From assembly GCA_009699875.1 (NCBI GenBank), contig WLNI01000001.1, positions 1,240,001-1,304,000 on the forward strand: a stretch of DNA of 64,000 nt, written 5' to 3'. The position numbers and the translations under genes were made by a program. The notes beneath the pieces were generated by a model. The model saw nothing but the letters and a program-made list of their open reading frames with translations. It did no database searches and was not told the origin of the DNA. This document shows, one piece after another, positions 16,507-25,538 of the stretch; the stretch's first letter is position 1, and each line of letters opens with the position of its first letter. Origin of the DNA: Actinomycetota bacterium (GTDB lineage: Bacteria > Actinomycetota > Acidimicrobiia > Acidimicrobiales > RAAP-2).

Positions 16507-18095
16507 TGAACCTTCTCGCATCAACCATCGCCATGCCGAACATTGACTATCTCGCGCTGAGCCCAGAAATCATCTTGCTGGTGGGCGCCACGTTGGTTCT
16601 CTTGGCGACCTCACTCGTTCGAGGGGGCATGAAGCGCAATATGGCGACCGGTATCACGCTGTTGCTCAGCGTCGCAGCGCTTATCGCTTCATTGTTGCAA
16701 TGGCATCGAGTGTCGACGCAAGGGGCAACCATCACGATCGCGAAGGCCATCAGTATGGATGGTTTTTCGGCGTTCATCGGTGTCACGATTGCGTGTTCGA
16801 TGATCTTGGCGACCTTGATTGGTCACGTGTTTTTGGAGCGAGAGCGAATTACAACGCCTGAGTATCACATCTTGTCGCTGGTAGCGGCCTCTGGAGCGAT
16901 CGTGATGGCTCAAGCAAACGATCTCATCGTCATCTTCTTAGGGATTGAGATCTTGTCGATTGCGCTCTACGTGCTGGTGGCGTTTAATCCCCTGCGAGGC
17001 GAGTCCGGTGAAGCAGCATTGAAGTACTACGTCCTTGGAGGGTTCTCGTCGGCAGTGTTTGTGTACGGCATTGCGCTCGTCTATGGGGCAACGGGTTCAA
17101 CCAACTTGGGCCAGATCTCTGACTTCTTCGCGCAGAATCAATTGATCAACACCGGTCTGCTCTATGCCGGGATCGCCCTGTTGTTGGTTGGATTTGGCTT
17201 CAAGGTTGCGGCGGTTCCCTTCCACGTGTGGACTCCTGACGTGTACCAAGGCGCTCCAAGCCCCATCACGGGGTACATGGCGGCCATCGCCAAAGTCGGA
17301 GGGTTTGCTGCGCTCATCCGTGTCTTCATTGCGGCAATGGGAAGCCAAGCCTCAACGTGGCAGCCGATCATTTACGCCTTAGCAATCGCAACCCTGCTGC
17401 TTGGAGCGATTGTGGCCTTGGTCCAACGTGACGTCAAACGAATGTTGGCCTACTCCTCAATCGCCCACGCCGGGTTCATCTTGGTGGGTATTGAAGTTGG
17501 GACCTTGGCGGGAACCTCAGCAGCGCTCTACTACTTGTTCGTCTATTCCATCATGACTATCGGTGCGTTTGGCATCGTGACGGTTCTTGGTGGAGACGGT
17601 GACGGGGACCACGATCTGACCCGCTACCGAGGACTTGCCCGCCGACAGCCGTGGCTCGGGGGCGCATTGGTGATCTTGTTACTCGCCCAGGCTGGCATCC
17701 CCTTCACGACAGGGTTCCTCGCCAAGTTGGGTGTTGTCTCTGCAGCGATTCAAGGCGGGAGCTGGCCCTTGGCACTCGTTGCCATGCTCTCCGCGGGTAT
17801 TGGCGTGGCGTTCTATTTGCGAGTCGCTGTGATTGCGGTGCTTCCTGGTCAGCCTGAGATGGACGCTGACACCGACACGCCAGCATCTGCAGTCTCTGCA
17901 GCAACGTCACGGAGCCAGACCGGGCTTCTGCTTGAAGAGTCCACGACGACGCAGAGTGAGGAAGCAATTGTCAATGTCCCTCTACTTGGTGCCATTGGGA
18001 TTGGGCTCGCAACACTGACAACGGTGGTCTTTGGCATTCTTCCAGGACCACTGTTGGACTTTGCGAACAGCGCAGCGAAGATCTTCCAGCCCTAG
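16506..18095 (+). CDS. nuoN: NADH-quinone oxidoreductase subunit N
   Basis: Third antiporter-like subunit of complex I. The family motifs FLGIEILSIALYVLVAF (channel Glu), FKVAAVPFHVWTPDVYQGAPSPITGYMA (channel Lys) and DVKRMLAYSSIAHAGF are all present. Near the end, between the last helices, there is a polar insertion of about 45 residues rich in Asp, Thr and Ser (about residues 455-490), which is unusual but lies in a loop. The 529-residue protein closes the nuo set, but its stop codon overlaps a GTG start of the next gene, so transcription probably continues. Confidence 0.94.
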   Translation: MNLLASTIAMPNIDYLALSPEIILLVGATLVLLATSLVRGGMKRNMATGITLLLSVAALIASLLQWHRVSTQGATITIAKAISMDGFSAFIGVTIACSMILATLIGHVFLERERITTPEYHILSLVAASGAIVMAQANDLIVIFLGIEILSIALYVLVAFNPLRGESGEAALKYYVLGGFSSAVFVYGIALVYGATGSTNLGQISDFFAQNQLINTGLLYAGIALLLVGFGFKVAAVPFHVWTPDVYQGAPSPITGYMAAIAKVGGFAALIRVFIAAMGSQASTWQPIIYALAIATLLLGAIVALVQRDVKRMLAYSSIAHAGFILVGIEVGTLAGTSAALYYLFVYSIMTIGAFGIVTVLGGDGDGDHDLTRYRGLARRQPWLGGALVILLLAQAGIPFTTGFLAKLGVVSAAIQGGSWPLALVAMLSAGIGVAFYLRVAVIAVLPGQPEMDADTDTPASAVSAATSRSQTGLLLEESTTTQSEEAIVNVPLLGAIGIGLATLTTVVFGILPGPLLDFANSAAKIFQP

Positions 18096-18958
18096 TGGCG
18101 CTCGTTGGTCTCGCGACGTGTCGAGAGCTTCCCGTTGACTCAAACGACAACGAGCTTCTCACCACAGCATTGGCCGCAAGAGGGATCGATACCGCCGAGC
18201 CAATCTGGAACGACGACAAGGTCGACTGGAGCCGCTTTGATCTTGTGGTGATCCGCACGACATGGGACTACACCCACCATCTTGCTGACTTTCTTGCATG
18301 GGTGCACTCGCTGACGTCAGTGGCGAATCCGGCGTCAGTCGTTGCGTGGAATACCGACAAGCACTACCTCGCCAACCTTGCCGAACGAGGTGTTGGGGTC
18401 GTCCCAACCACATTTGTGAACAGCCTTGCTGAGTTCGAAGTCCCAGAGGCAGAACGTTTTGTCGTCAAACCAACGGTTGGCGCAGGTTCCATGGGCGCCG
18501 AACGCTTTGAGTTCACGCAGATCACCGAAGCGAAGCGCCACGCCGAATCGCTGTTTTCACAGGGCCGAGATGTGATGATCCAGCCGTATCTCGAGCGTGT
18601 CGACTCTGTCGGTGAAACGGGGATCATTGTTCTTGATGGGGTGATCAGTCACGCAATTGAGAAAGGTCCAATGCTCAGCGTTTCGGAACTTGATCGAACA
18701 GGTCTGTTTCGCCAAGAGTCGATTCAACCTCGAGCGGCGTCTCAACTCGAATGTGACGTGGCCCTCGCAGCGCTTCGTGCTGCGTGTGAGATCACTGGTC
18801 TCTCTGAACCCTTGCTCTATGCCCGAGTCGACCTTCTCCCAAGCGACGAGGGCCCTGTCGTCATCGAGCTAGAACTCACGGAGCCGTCACTCTTTCTCTC
18901 GTTTTCTCCTCAGTCAGCGGATCTCTTCGCCGAGGCCATTGCTCGGCGAGTTGAGTAG
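18095..18958 (+). CDS. ATP-grasp domain protein (DcsG/RimK-like), coupled to the nuo operon
   Basis: An ATP-dependent carboxylate-amine or related ligase of unknown substrate. The start LATCRELP, the segment LVVIRTTWDYTHHLADFLAWV and the WNTDKHYLANLAERGV box match the actinobacterial group that includes the D-cycloserine ligase DcsG. The ATP-grasp core follows: FVVKPTVGAGSMGAERF for ATP binding and, near the C-terminus, GPVVIELELTEPSLFL with the metal-binding acidic residues. The GTG at 18095 overlaps the nuoN stop, so it is probably translated with nuoN. No cycloserine pathway gene is nearby, so the family resemblance should not be read as that function. Confidence 0.8.
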   Translation: MALVGLATCRELPVDSNDNELLTTALAARGIDTAEPIWNDDKVDWSRFDLVVIRTTWDYTHHLADFLAWVHSLTSVANPASVVAWNTDKHYLANLAERGVGVVPTTFVNSLAEFEVPEAERFVVKPTVGAGSMGAERFEFTQITEAKRHAESLFSQGRDVMIQPYLERVDSVGETGIIVLDGVISHAIEKGPMLSVSELDRTGLFRQESIQPRAASQLECDVALAALRAACEITGLSEPLLYARVDLLPSDEGPVVIELELTEPSLFLSFSPQSADLFAEAIARRVE

Positions 18959-18963
18959 TTCGC

Positions 18964-21900
18964 TTACTCGCTTCGAGGAGCGGCTCGACCTTCAAGCAAC
19001 TCCGCTGGCACCACTGTGCCGGGACGATTCGATGGGTCTTGAGAAAAGAATCGTCCAACCAAGGGAATCTCGGTGAGGGATTCTGCTCGAAAGGCGGCGG
19101 TGACCGTCTGGACGAATACTTCAGGAGAAGCGAACACCAAGTGGCGAGCGAGCCAATTGGGCTGATACTTCTCATTGAACTTCCACAAGGTCTCAATGGG
19201 GAGCACCGCCGATAAACGACGCAGGCCCCAGCGCTCAACTCGCTGGGTGAGACCATCGCCCTTCTCTCCATCCAAGGTGGAGCGAAACGCTGAGAAGTTG
19301 AGGCTGAGCCCCTGGACTCCTTGGCTCTTGAGATGAGCGATGGTCTGACACAAGGCGAAGTCCAAGAGGCCGTTTGGGTGTTCGCCCGGGTCTCGTCGCA
19401 TCAGATCAAGTGAGTAGCCCTGGATCCCAGGGGAAGGAACGAACTGGCACATCGCAGCAGGTGCACCGTCTGGGCCGGTGACGATGATCATGATCAGATT
19501 TGAATCACGAGGGTCAAAGAGACGCCCGAGCATCATGGCGAAGCCCCGCTCTTCGTCGCCTCGCCGGTTCATGCCCATCAACTCCATGAGCCGAGGGACT
19601 CGTGCAGGATCGATGGTGGAGGGATCGAGAAACTCCGTGGTGTAGCCGTTGCGCTCGAGTCGGGTGCACGCTTGTCGGAGCCCCTTCATTTTCTTGCCTT
19701 CTAAACTAAATCCGGTGACATCGACCACTGCTTCGTCCCCTAAATAAATCCAGCGCATCCCCGAGTCGTCGTAGAGTGAAAGCCACTCATCTGCCGCTCC
19801 AATGACGCCAGGGTTCCACCCATGGACGTCACAAAAGGAGCGAAACGCCCCCCAGACTTGGACTCGTTCATTCTCAGGCCCAATAGGGTCCGGAGAAACA
19901 AGGGCGATGCCGCCGTAGACGGCATAGGCCACGACCGAGTCGCCGTAGAAAAAGAACTGCTTGTCATCTCGGAGCGCAAAGTAGTCAAGCGTTCCTTTCC
20001 CATGGCGTGTCACGATGTCGCGAGCTCTCTGTGAGTTCTCTTCTCTGTTATCTCCCTGTTCCCTGTTCGCAAGTCGTCGGTCGACAACGGGGCGGGTCAA
20101 GAGATAGAGCACCGTTGCAACGACGCCAACACCAATGGTCAACATGACGGGGGAAATAAAGTCATCAATGCGGTCGGGGAGTTTGACACTTGAAAATCCG
20201 ACTAGTCGTTCAGTGACACCAACGATGACAAGTGGCCACGACGGAAGCGATCCCCTCCGGAGATTGGACAACTCCACCCCAATAAATGCGGCCAAAATTG
20301 CCACCGCCACAATGAGCACGATGGTTGGGAGTGCACCGGTGAGTGACCCACGATCGGTAGTTCCAAGAAACCACCGGCGTTCAACGACGAGCAAGATGAG
20401 GACGGCGAGCGAGACGAGTACAGCCCCTGCGCTTGCGGCGTGGGCGATATGAAGAGCGGTTGAGACACTTAAGAGGACCACCGCAATCAGCCACGATCGA
20501 TGCTGGCCCCGCAAAATCCCTCGAGACAACATGACGAGGGCAATACCGGTCAACGCAACGGCCGCTGCTGCGGACTGCGAAATACTCAACGGAAGGTAGG
20601 TCAAGACTGTGTGTAATCGATCTCGAAAGGGCGGGACGACCGCGACTAAAAGGTCGAAGAGGCCAGTGAGGAAGAGTGACACCGCTGCAAATCTTCGGAT
20701 CCTTCGCGCTCGGCGGGGTGCCTTGAGGAGATCGGGCGAGCCGGGCCATGCTCCCGCGTCTGGCCACCCGGCAACAAAGGTCAATCCTTCTCGCTCTGGA
20801 GGCAATGTGGTGAGCGTTTCGCCAGCGATCAAGCGTTCTACCCGAGTTGCCGGTGGAAGGCATCGATCAAAGAGCTCGAGTCGGACATGGAGATCAGCGC
20901 TCGCTTCAAGGACGACTTGGGATTCTTGGGCGTGTTCAAGAAATAAGGGTGGAAGTCCAAGGCGGCCGTAGTGTTCTCTGATCACGCTGGCGCTCGCGCC
21001 TGGAACGGCGAGGAATCCTGTATCAAGGTGCGTGAGCGATGGCATGATCGGCCCACCACAGATGACGCCAGATCCTCCGGAAGAGAGAAACTCTCTCGCT
21101 TTGTCAAGGATCGCTTGTTCGGAGAGCGTTGAAGGGAGTTCATCACTTGTGGGGATCACTCCTCGCCGGCGTGACGAGCGAGCTGACGTGGCGGCGAAGA
21201 CACGGCGAGCAATAAACCCAGCGATCAAACCAACGAGGATTTCCGCGATCACAATCGCTGCGACTGTGTAGAGAAGGCGAATATGCCACGGTGCGTTCGT
21301 GATCCGATCAATGACGTTGTGAGTATGGCCACGGCCAAGACGGCGAAGTGGGTGTGCAACGAACGCAAGACGGGTCCCAATGCCGACAACGATGGCGACG
21401 AGGGGCACAATCCAGAGGAGCCAACGGAGTCGTCGGTACAGCATGCGAGAACTCACAAAACTCACTGCATACCCAGGATCTTCGAGTCGTTCGATTCCTT
21501 CCTTCCACTGAGAATCTCGCAACTCAAGCGTGAGGTCGTCGGCTGATGAGTGTGCGTGCGTGACGAGGACTCGCCGGATGCCAGGGATGGTGACACACTC
21601 CAAGACAACGTCACGCATGCACGCAACCCCGAGAGGTGCAAGCGCCTGGCGAGCGGCCGCTTCGTCGTGCTCAGAGAGATAGAGAATCTGTCGATCCTCC
21701 TGCTCGAGGAATCGTTTCAAACCTTGTTCGAAAGAAGGGTGCGCAGCGATGACGTGGCGCGCATTGAGGAGGGCATCAGGCGAGGCAAACAGTCCATCAG
21801 TGAAGATGAGCACGCCTGGTCCTTGCCACCGCTCAAGTTCGGCGAGGAGATGGCCAAGTCCGGACTCAGACGGCGTCAACGGTGTTGTGCCGAGGAAGAG

Positions 21901-21978
21901 CCCACCTCGGAGAACGACTCTGCTCCCAAGATCAATGCGGACTCGGTTCTCACTCGAAGGTGATTCAGGGGAATTCAT
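18964..21978 (-). CDS. MprF-type phosphatidylglycerol aminoacyltransferase domain fused to a decayed phosphoesterase-like domain
   Basis: This 1004-residue protein has three parts. Residues 1-180 resemble the actinobacterial membrane-linked metallophosphoesterase family (a FVSSRMLYRRLRW junction before the first helix is shared), but the metal motifs have decayed: GNHD is represented by LSEHD at 102-105 and the GHxxD end by THAHSSADD at 140-148. Several membrane helices follow (about 185-205, 232-262 and a bundle at about 425-640). The C-terminal 320 residues match DUF2156, the lysyl-phosphatidylglycerol synthase domain (DYFALRDDKQFFFYGDSVVAYAVYGG and later GLSLNFSAFRS). It probably modifies membrane lipids with an amino acid; donor and lipid are inferred. 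The ATG is clear, and the gene converges on the ATP-grasp gene with a five-base gap. Confidence 0.8.
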   Translation of the reverse strand: MNSPESPSSENRVRIDLGSRVVLRGGLFLGTTPLTPSESGLGHLLAELERWQGPGVLIFTDGLFASPDALLNARHVIAAHPSFEQGLKRFLEQEDRQILYLSEHDEAAARQALAPLGVACMRDVVLECVTIPGIRRVLVTHAHSSADDLTLELRDSQWKEGIERLEDPGYAVSFVSSRMLYRRLRWLLWIVPLVAIVVGIGTRLAFVAHPLRRLGRGHTHNVIDRITNAPWHIRLLYTVAAIVIAEILVGLIAGFIARRVFAATSARSSRRRGVIPTSDELPSTLSEQAILDKAREFLSSGGSGVICGGPIMPSLTHLDTGFLAVPGASASVIREHYGRLGLPPLFLEHAQESQVVLEASADLHVRLELFDRCLPPATRVERLIAGETLTTLPPEREGLTFVAGWPDAGAWPGSPDLLKAPRRARRIRRFAAVSLFLTGLFDLLVAVVPPFRDRLHTVLTYLPLSISQSAAAAVALTGIALVMLSRGILRGQHRSWLIAVVLLSVSTALHIAHAASAGAVLVSLAVLILLVVERRWFLGTTDRGSLTGALPTIVLIVAVAILAAFIGVELSNLRRGSLPSWPLVIVGVTERLVGFSSVKLPDRIDDFISPVMLTIGVGVVATVLYLLTRPVVDRRLANREQGDNREENSQRARDIVTRHGKGTLDYFALRDDKQFFFYGDSVVAYAVYGGIALVSPDPIGPENERVQVWGAFRSFCDVHGWNPGVIGAADEWLSLYDDSGMRWIYLGDEAVVDVTGFSLEGKKMKGLRQACTRLERNGYTTEFLDPSTIDPARVPRLMELMGMNRRGDEERGFAMMLGRLFDPRDSNLIMIIVTGPDGAPAAMCQFVPSPGIQGYSLDLMRRDPGEHPNGLLDFALCQTIAHLKSQGVQGLSLNFSAFRSTLDGEKGDGLTQRVERWGLRRLSAVLPIETLWKFNEKYQPNWLARHLVFASPEVFVQTVTAAFRAESLTEIPLVGRFFSQDPSNRPGTVVPAELLEGRAAPRSE

Positions 21979-22045
21979 CTCGCCCCTATGGTGTCACCTT
22001 CGTGGGGTACTAGTGGGTGTTGGCCGCATTCTTCATATTCGCCGG

Positions 22046-22051
22046 TAGGAT
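22046..22051 (+). promoter_or_regulatory. Candidate -10 box of the HAD gene
   Basis: TAGGAT, a good match to the actinobacterial TANNNT box, lies nine bases before the ATG of the HAD gene in the 82-base gap shared with the divergent MprF-type gene. A TTGGCC at 22020 is the nearest -35-like sequence, but its 20-base spacing is too long for confidence. Confidence 0.3.
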
Positions 22052-22060
22052 GCGCAGGAT

Positions 22061-22558
22061 ATGTCTCGCATAGAACTCATGGGAAATTGGTACTTTCGAG
22101 TCCCGGATATCACCCCTTCCAAAGCCGTCATCTTCGATATCGATGGCGTGCTTTCTGACGCCGTTGGTCGGCAGCACTTCTTGGAGCATGGTCGAAGAGA
22201 TTGGAACTCGTTTTTTGAAGCGTGCGGTGCTGACCCCGTCATCGAAGAGATTGAGCGACTCTTAGAACTTTTAGAGAGTTCACTGCAAGTGATCTTGTTG
22301 ACGGGGAGACCACTCAGAGTGCGTCCCCAGACCTTGGCGTGGCTTGAGCGCTACGGGCTTCGTTGGGATGTCTTAATCATGCGTGACTGGGGAGATTACA
22401 ACTACGTCACTGATTTTAAACGAGAAGTCGTTGATGAACTTCGAGGTGCGGGATTTGATATCCGTCTTGCGCTTGAAGATGATCCCCAGAATCACGCGAT
22501 GTACGTCGCAGAAGGTATTCCCTGCGTCTATATCCATTCGGGGTACTACGACAACTGA
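22061..22558 (+). CDS. HAD-superfamily phosphatase resembling polynucleotide 3'-phosphatase domains
   Basis: A 165-residue haloacid dehalogenase-fold hydrolase. Motif I is AVIFDIDGVLSDA with Asp26 and Asp28; motif II is VILLTGRPLRVRPQTLAWL; the KREVVDEL Lys and LALEDDPQN acidic pair supply motifs III and IV. The order and the RRDWNSFFE and LIMRDWGDYNYVTDFK segments resemble the phosphatase domain of phage-type polynucleotide kinase/phosphatases, but no kinase domain is attached. Substrate is therefore uncertain: a nucleic-acid 3'-phosphate or a small phosphorylated molecule. Its 3' end overlaps that of the convergent lnt gene by 13 bases. Confidence 0.75.
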   Translation: MSRIELMGNWYFRVPDITPSKAVIFDIDGVLSDAVGRQHFLEHGRRDWNSFFEACGADPVIEEIERLLELLESSLQVILLTGRPLRVRPQTLAWLERYGLRWDVLIMRDWGDYNYVTDFKREVVDELRGAGFDIRLALEDDPQNHAMYVAEGIPCVYIHSGYYDN

Positions 22559-24051
22559 GTTCGTTGACGTGAACGGAGTTGACCAAGCGCCAAGGCTGCC
22601 AGGGAGATGACGAGCACCGGCCAGTCACCCCAGCGGTCGTAGAGCGTCAACCCACTTCGCAATGACACCGTGCCGGTGAGCACCGTTGGGGTGCTCAAAC
22701 TGGACTGCGCGAGCACCGTCCCTCGGTGATTGATGATCGCACTCACGCCAGTTGGGGACGCCTGAATGAGGTCTCTGCCAGTCTCCATGGCTTGGAGTTT
22801 GGCGGCGGCTAACTCTTGAGCTGGCATCTGTGAAGTGGGATACGACGTGGTGTTCGTTGGCACCACTAGAAGTTGTGCACCGTGGGAGACAACGTCGTGA
22901 CTTCGCTCAGAGAAAAAGACCTCGAAGGAGATCAAGACCCCCAACGGTCCGGCCGGTGTATCGATGACCTCATTACCGGTGCCAACCACGGCGTCTCGGG
23001 GGACGCCACTGATGTTGGCGAAATGGGAGAGAAAACTCCGAAAGGGAATGTATTCGCCGAAGGGAACCCGGTGGACTTTTTCTACGGTTCCTAGTTGGCT
23101 CCCTGTCGGGCTGTAGGCAACGACATAGTTGTTGAACTGGCTCGTGCCTTCTGGACTTGTGACGCCTACCAGCAGCGTCGTCGAGAGTCGACGGGCCTCT
23201 GCACTTAATGCGGCATTCTGCCAACTCCCCTCAAGGGATCCGCTTAAGGCGACAACGTCTTCAGGGAGCACGGTGAGAGCGGTGTCGTAGGGAACGCGTT
23301 GTACCTGATCCAGTTGTGCCTTGGTAACGGTCTCTGGGTTGACGTCTTTCGCTGACGTCCCTCGGGCGCCACCTCCTTGGACCGCGGCCACAGTTTCACT
23401 CTTGACGACTTTCCCTCCAGAAGGCGCGACTGCTCCCCAGAGGGCAACGAGAACAACGCTGAGTGCAAGGCCGCTACCGAGGAGTGCTCGTCGCCCTACG
23501 TCAAGGCCGCTTGTATTTCTCGCGGCCAAAGCGGTGAAGAGCACTCTGATAGCGGCACCCCCAACACAGAGAGCCAGCATCAAACTGAAGGGTCCTCCTA
23601 GGCGAGCGATGTCGAAGAGTGGTCCGTTGGTTTGGCCTAAGGGCAGTCCACCAATTGGGAGGCCGCCGAGTGGCCAGGACTCCCGGAGGTATTCGGCAAG
23701 AACAAAGGCGCCAATCGCGCTATAGGTGCGGCCACGCCCTGGGACCGTCAGTGCTCCGGCGAGAGCAAAGAAGAGAGCTTCGAGAACCATGAGGACGAGT
23801 GCGCCATACCAGTTGAAGTGCTGAGCCCACCAAAGGCCCGGAACGAAAACACCGAGTCCAAAGGCAAAGCCCGCAAGCGAGCGTTGCAAAATGGAATGGT
23901 CTTCCATGGCGAACAGCAAGATCGCAAACCCTAAGATTCCAACCGGCCAAAACCCGAAGGGAGGAAGGGACATTGACGCAACGGCACCACCGACCGCGCC
24001 GATACCAATAGCAATCGTTGTGGGGGAGCGAAAGAGTGCCGCGAATTTCAT
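22546..24051 (-). CDS. lnt: Apolipoprotein N-acyltransferase homologue with Ser at the catalytic Cys position
   Basis: Lnt adds the third acyl chain to bacterial lipoproteins at the outer face of the membrane. The 501-residue protein has the usual multi-helix N-terminal half (about residues 15-205) and a nitrilase-fold domain. Of the catalytic triad, Glu264 (TVLPED) and Lys325 (VEKVHRVPFGEYIP) are present, but the nucleophile position in the expected ICFE/ICYE motif reads GVLISFE, i.e. Ser375 (codon TCC). Glu377 two residues later is retained, as is the later QAMETGRDLIQASPTGVSAII segment. It could be a Ser-variant enzyme or a non-catalytic homologue. ATG at 24051 overlaps the hemY stop by four bases, so it is the last gene of the haem operon. 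Confidence 0.85.
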   Translation of the reverse strand: MKFAALFRSPTTIAIGIGAVGGAVASMSLPPFGFWPVGILGFAILLFAMEDHSILQRSLAGFAFGLGVFVPGLWWAQHFNWYGALVLMVLEALFFALAGALTVPGRGRTYSAIGAFVLAEYLRESWPLGGLPIGGLPLGQTNGPLFDIARLGGPFSLMLALCVGGAAIRVLFTALAARNTSGLDVGRRALLGSGLALSVVLVALWGAVAPSGGKVVKSETVAAVQGGGARGTSAKDVNPETVTKAQLDQVQRVPYDTALTVLPEDVVALSGSLEGSWQNAALSAEARRLSTTLLVGVTSPEGTSQFNNYVVAYSPTGSQLGTVEKVHRVPFGEYIPFRSFLSHFANISGVPRDAVVGTGNEVIDTPAGPLGVLISFEVFFSERSHDVVSHGAQLLVVPTNTTSYPTSQMPAQELAAAKLQAMETGRDLIQASPTGVSAIINHRGTVLAQSSLSTPTVLTGTVSLRSGLTLYDRWGDWPVLVISLAALALGQLRSRQRTQLS

Positions 24052-25538
24052 AACGCTTTTGCGCCGAGGGTCTCTCTAAGTTTTTGTCCCGCCGCTCGAC
24101 CCGAACCGATGCACGCGGGCACGCCGATTCCTCGAAGCGCGGCACCTGCAATCTCAAGTCCAGGGAGGTGCTCGACTGCGTTTTCAATGCCAACCACTCT
24201 CATTAAGTGATTCACTCGGTACTGAGGCAACGATTCTGCCCAGCGCGTGACGTGGCTCTCGCGAGGAACGCCGACGTCGTGAAAGAGAATGCCAAGTTCG
24301 ATCAAGGCGCGTTCGGTGACTTCAGTGTCGGACATGGTCTCAAGTCGATCATCATCGATCCGCCCCGTGTGTGAGCGAAGCACCGTTGTTCCTGGTCGAT
24401 GGAGGTGGGGCCATTTGCGATCTAAAAACGTCAAGGCGGTCGTTAAGAATCTCTCTCCGTGGAACGGACCACGTGGGTGAGGAGTTTCCGGCGGGATGAG
24501 GACGCCTGTTCCGGTTGCAGGCAACGTGAGGTCGTCTGCGTCAAAGACAAAGGTGACGATGGCAACACTGGCGTAGTCAATCTGGGCCAACAGTGCAGCG
24601 GCGTCTGGGTCGAGGCTTTCAAAGAGCCCACTTGCACCGATCGCAGGCAGCGCCAATACAACTCCATCTGCTCGAGATGTTGTTCGCTCTGAGTCCACAC
24701 TCCAGCGAGCGTCACTTCCAGCGGTGCGCCGCAGGGATGTCACCGATGTGTTGAGCACGAAGGTGACGCCTCGCTCACGCAAGGTCGTTTCGAGGACAGA
24801 AATTAATGAGGCCATCCCTCCAACCAGCGAGACAAACGCGGGAGGGGGAGGGACGTCACCCTCTTGTGGATCGCTTGATGGTGGAGGTGGGGCCATTGCT
24901 CCAAGTGCCGCCATCAGACTTCCTCGCTGTTGGCCGGCTTCGAGAAGCGGGGGATAGATCGCAGCTGCGCTCATTTCAGAAACTCGACCTGCGTTGATGC
25001 CTCCCAAGAGAGGGTCGACGAGGGTGGTGACGACCTCTCGACCAAGTTTCGTTTCCACTAACGAACCGATCGTTCGATCTTGGAGGGCGCCTCGAGAGGA
25101 AGGGAGTGGACTGAGCCGATCGCGAAGGGCACGAAGCAGGCCCGCTCCGCTCAGGACGTGGCTCGCTCGCAACGCCTGCCAGTTCGTTGGGATTCCCATT
25201 TGGAGCCCTTCTGGGAGCGGGCGAACTCGGCCTCGAGCAAAGAGTGAGGCTCCAGAGGCGCCAATGGGAACGAGGTCATCTGCGATACCAAGGTCACGGC
25301 AGATCTCGCCAATCTCAGGTCGTCGAGCAAGCACACCGTCGGGTCCGCTGTCGAGCACCCGTCCATCAATCTCAAGAGATTGAAGCTTCCCGCCAACTCG
25401 TGGTCCTGCTTCGATCACGGTGACCCGGGGCGATGACGAGGAAGGCCCCTCTCGTCCTCCCGTGAGTTCGTAGGCTGCACAGAGGCCGGCAATCCCACCT
25501 CCGACGACGACGACTTCTTGACGAACCTGTGTCGTCAT
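24048..25538 (-). CDS. hemY: Coproporphyrinogen III/protoporphyrinogen IX oxidase (HemY/CgoX type)
   Basis: FAD-dependent oxidase of haem synthesis; in actinobacteria this type normally converts coproporphyrinogen III to coproporphyrin III before iron insertion. The N-terminus has EVVVVGGGIAGLCAAYEL, then ERVTVIEAGPRVGGKLQS-like sequence (VTVIEAGPRVGGKLQS) and LDSGPDGVLARRPE. The C-terminal flavin segment ends GIGVPACIGSGRAAGQKL. At 496 residues it has normal length. It overlaps hemH upstream and lnt downstream by four bases each, consistent with a translationally coupled operon. Which porphyrinogen it prefers cannot be read from the sequence. Confidence 0.88.
   Translation of the reverse strand: MTTQVRQEVVVVGGGIAGLCAAYELTGGREGPSSSSPRVTVIEAGPRVGGKLQSLEIDGRVLDSGPDGVLARRPEIGEICRDLGIADDLVPIGASGASLFARGRVRPLPEGLQMGIPTNWQALRASHVLSGAGLLRALRDRLSPLPSSRGALQDRTIGSLVETKLGREVVTTLVDPLLGGINAGRVSEMSAAAIYPPLLEAGQQRGSLMAALGAMAPPPPSSDPQEGDVPPPPAFVSLVGGMASLISVLETTLRERGVTFVLNTSVTSLRRTAGSDARWSVDSERTTSRADGVVLALPAIGASGLFESLDPDAAALLAQIDYASVAIVTFVFDADDLTLPATGTGVLIPPETPHPRGPFHGERFLTTALTFLDRKWPHLHRPGTTVLRSHTGRIDDDRLETMSDTEVTERALIELGILFHDVGVPRESHVTRWAESLPQYRVNHLMRVVGIENAVEHLPGLEIAGAALRGIGVPACIGSGRAAGQKLRETLGAKAL

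Noticed and set aside
18095-18958. D-cycloserine biosynthesis gene (dcsG)
   Set aside because: The protein resembles that ligase family, but no other cycloserine gene is nearby and the family has many members of other function.
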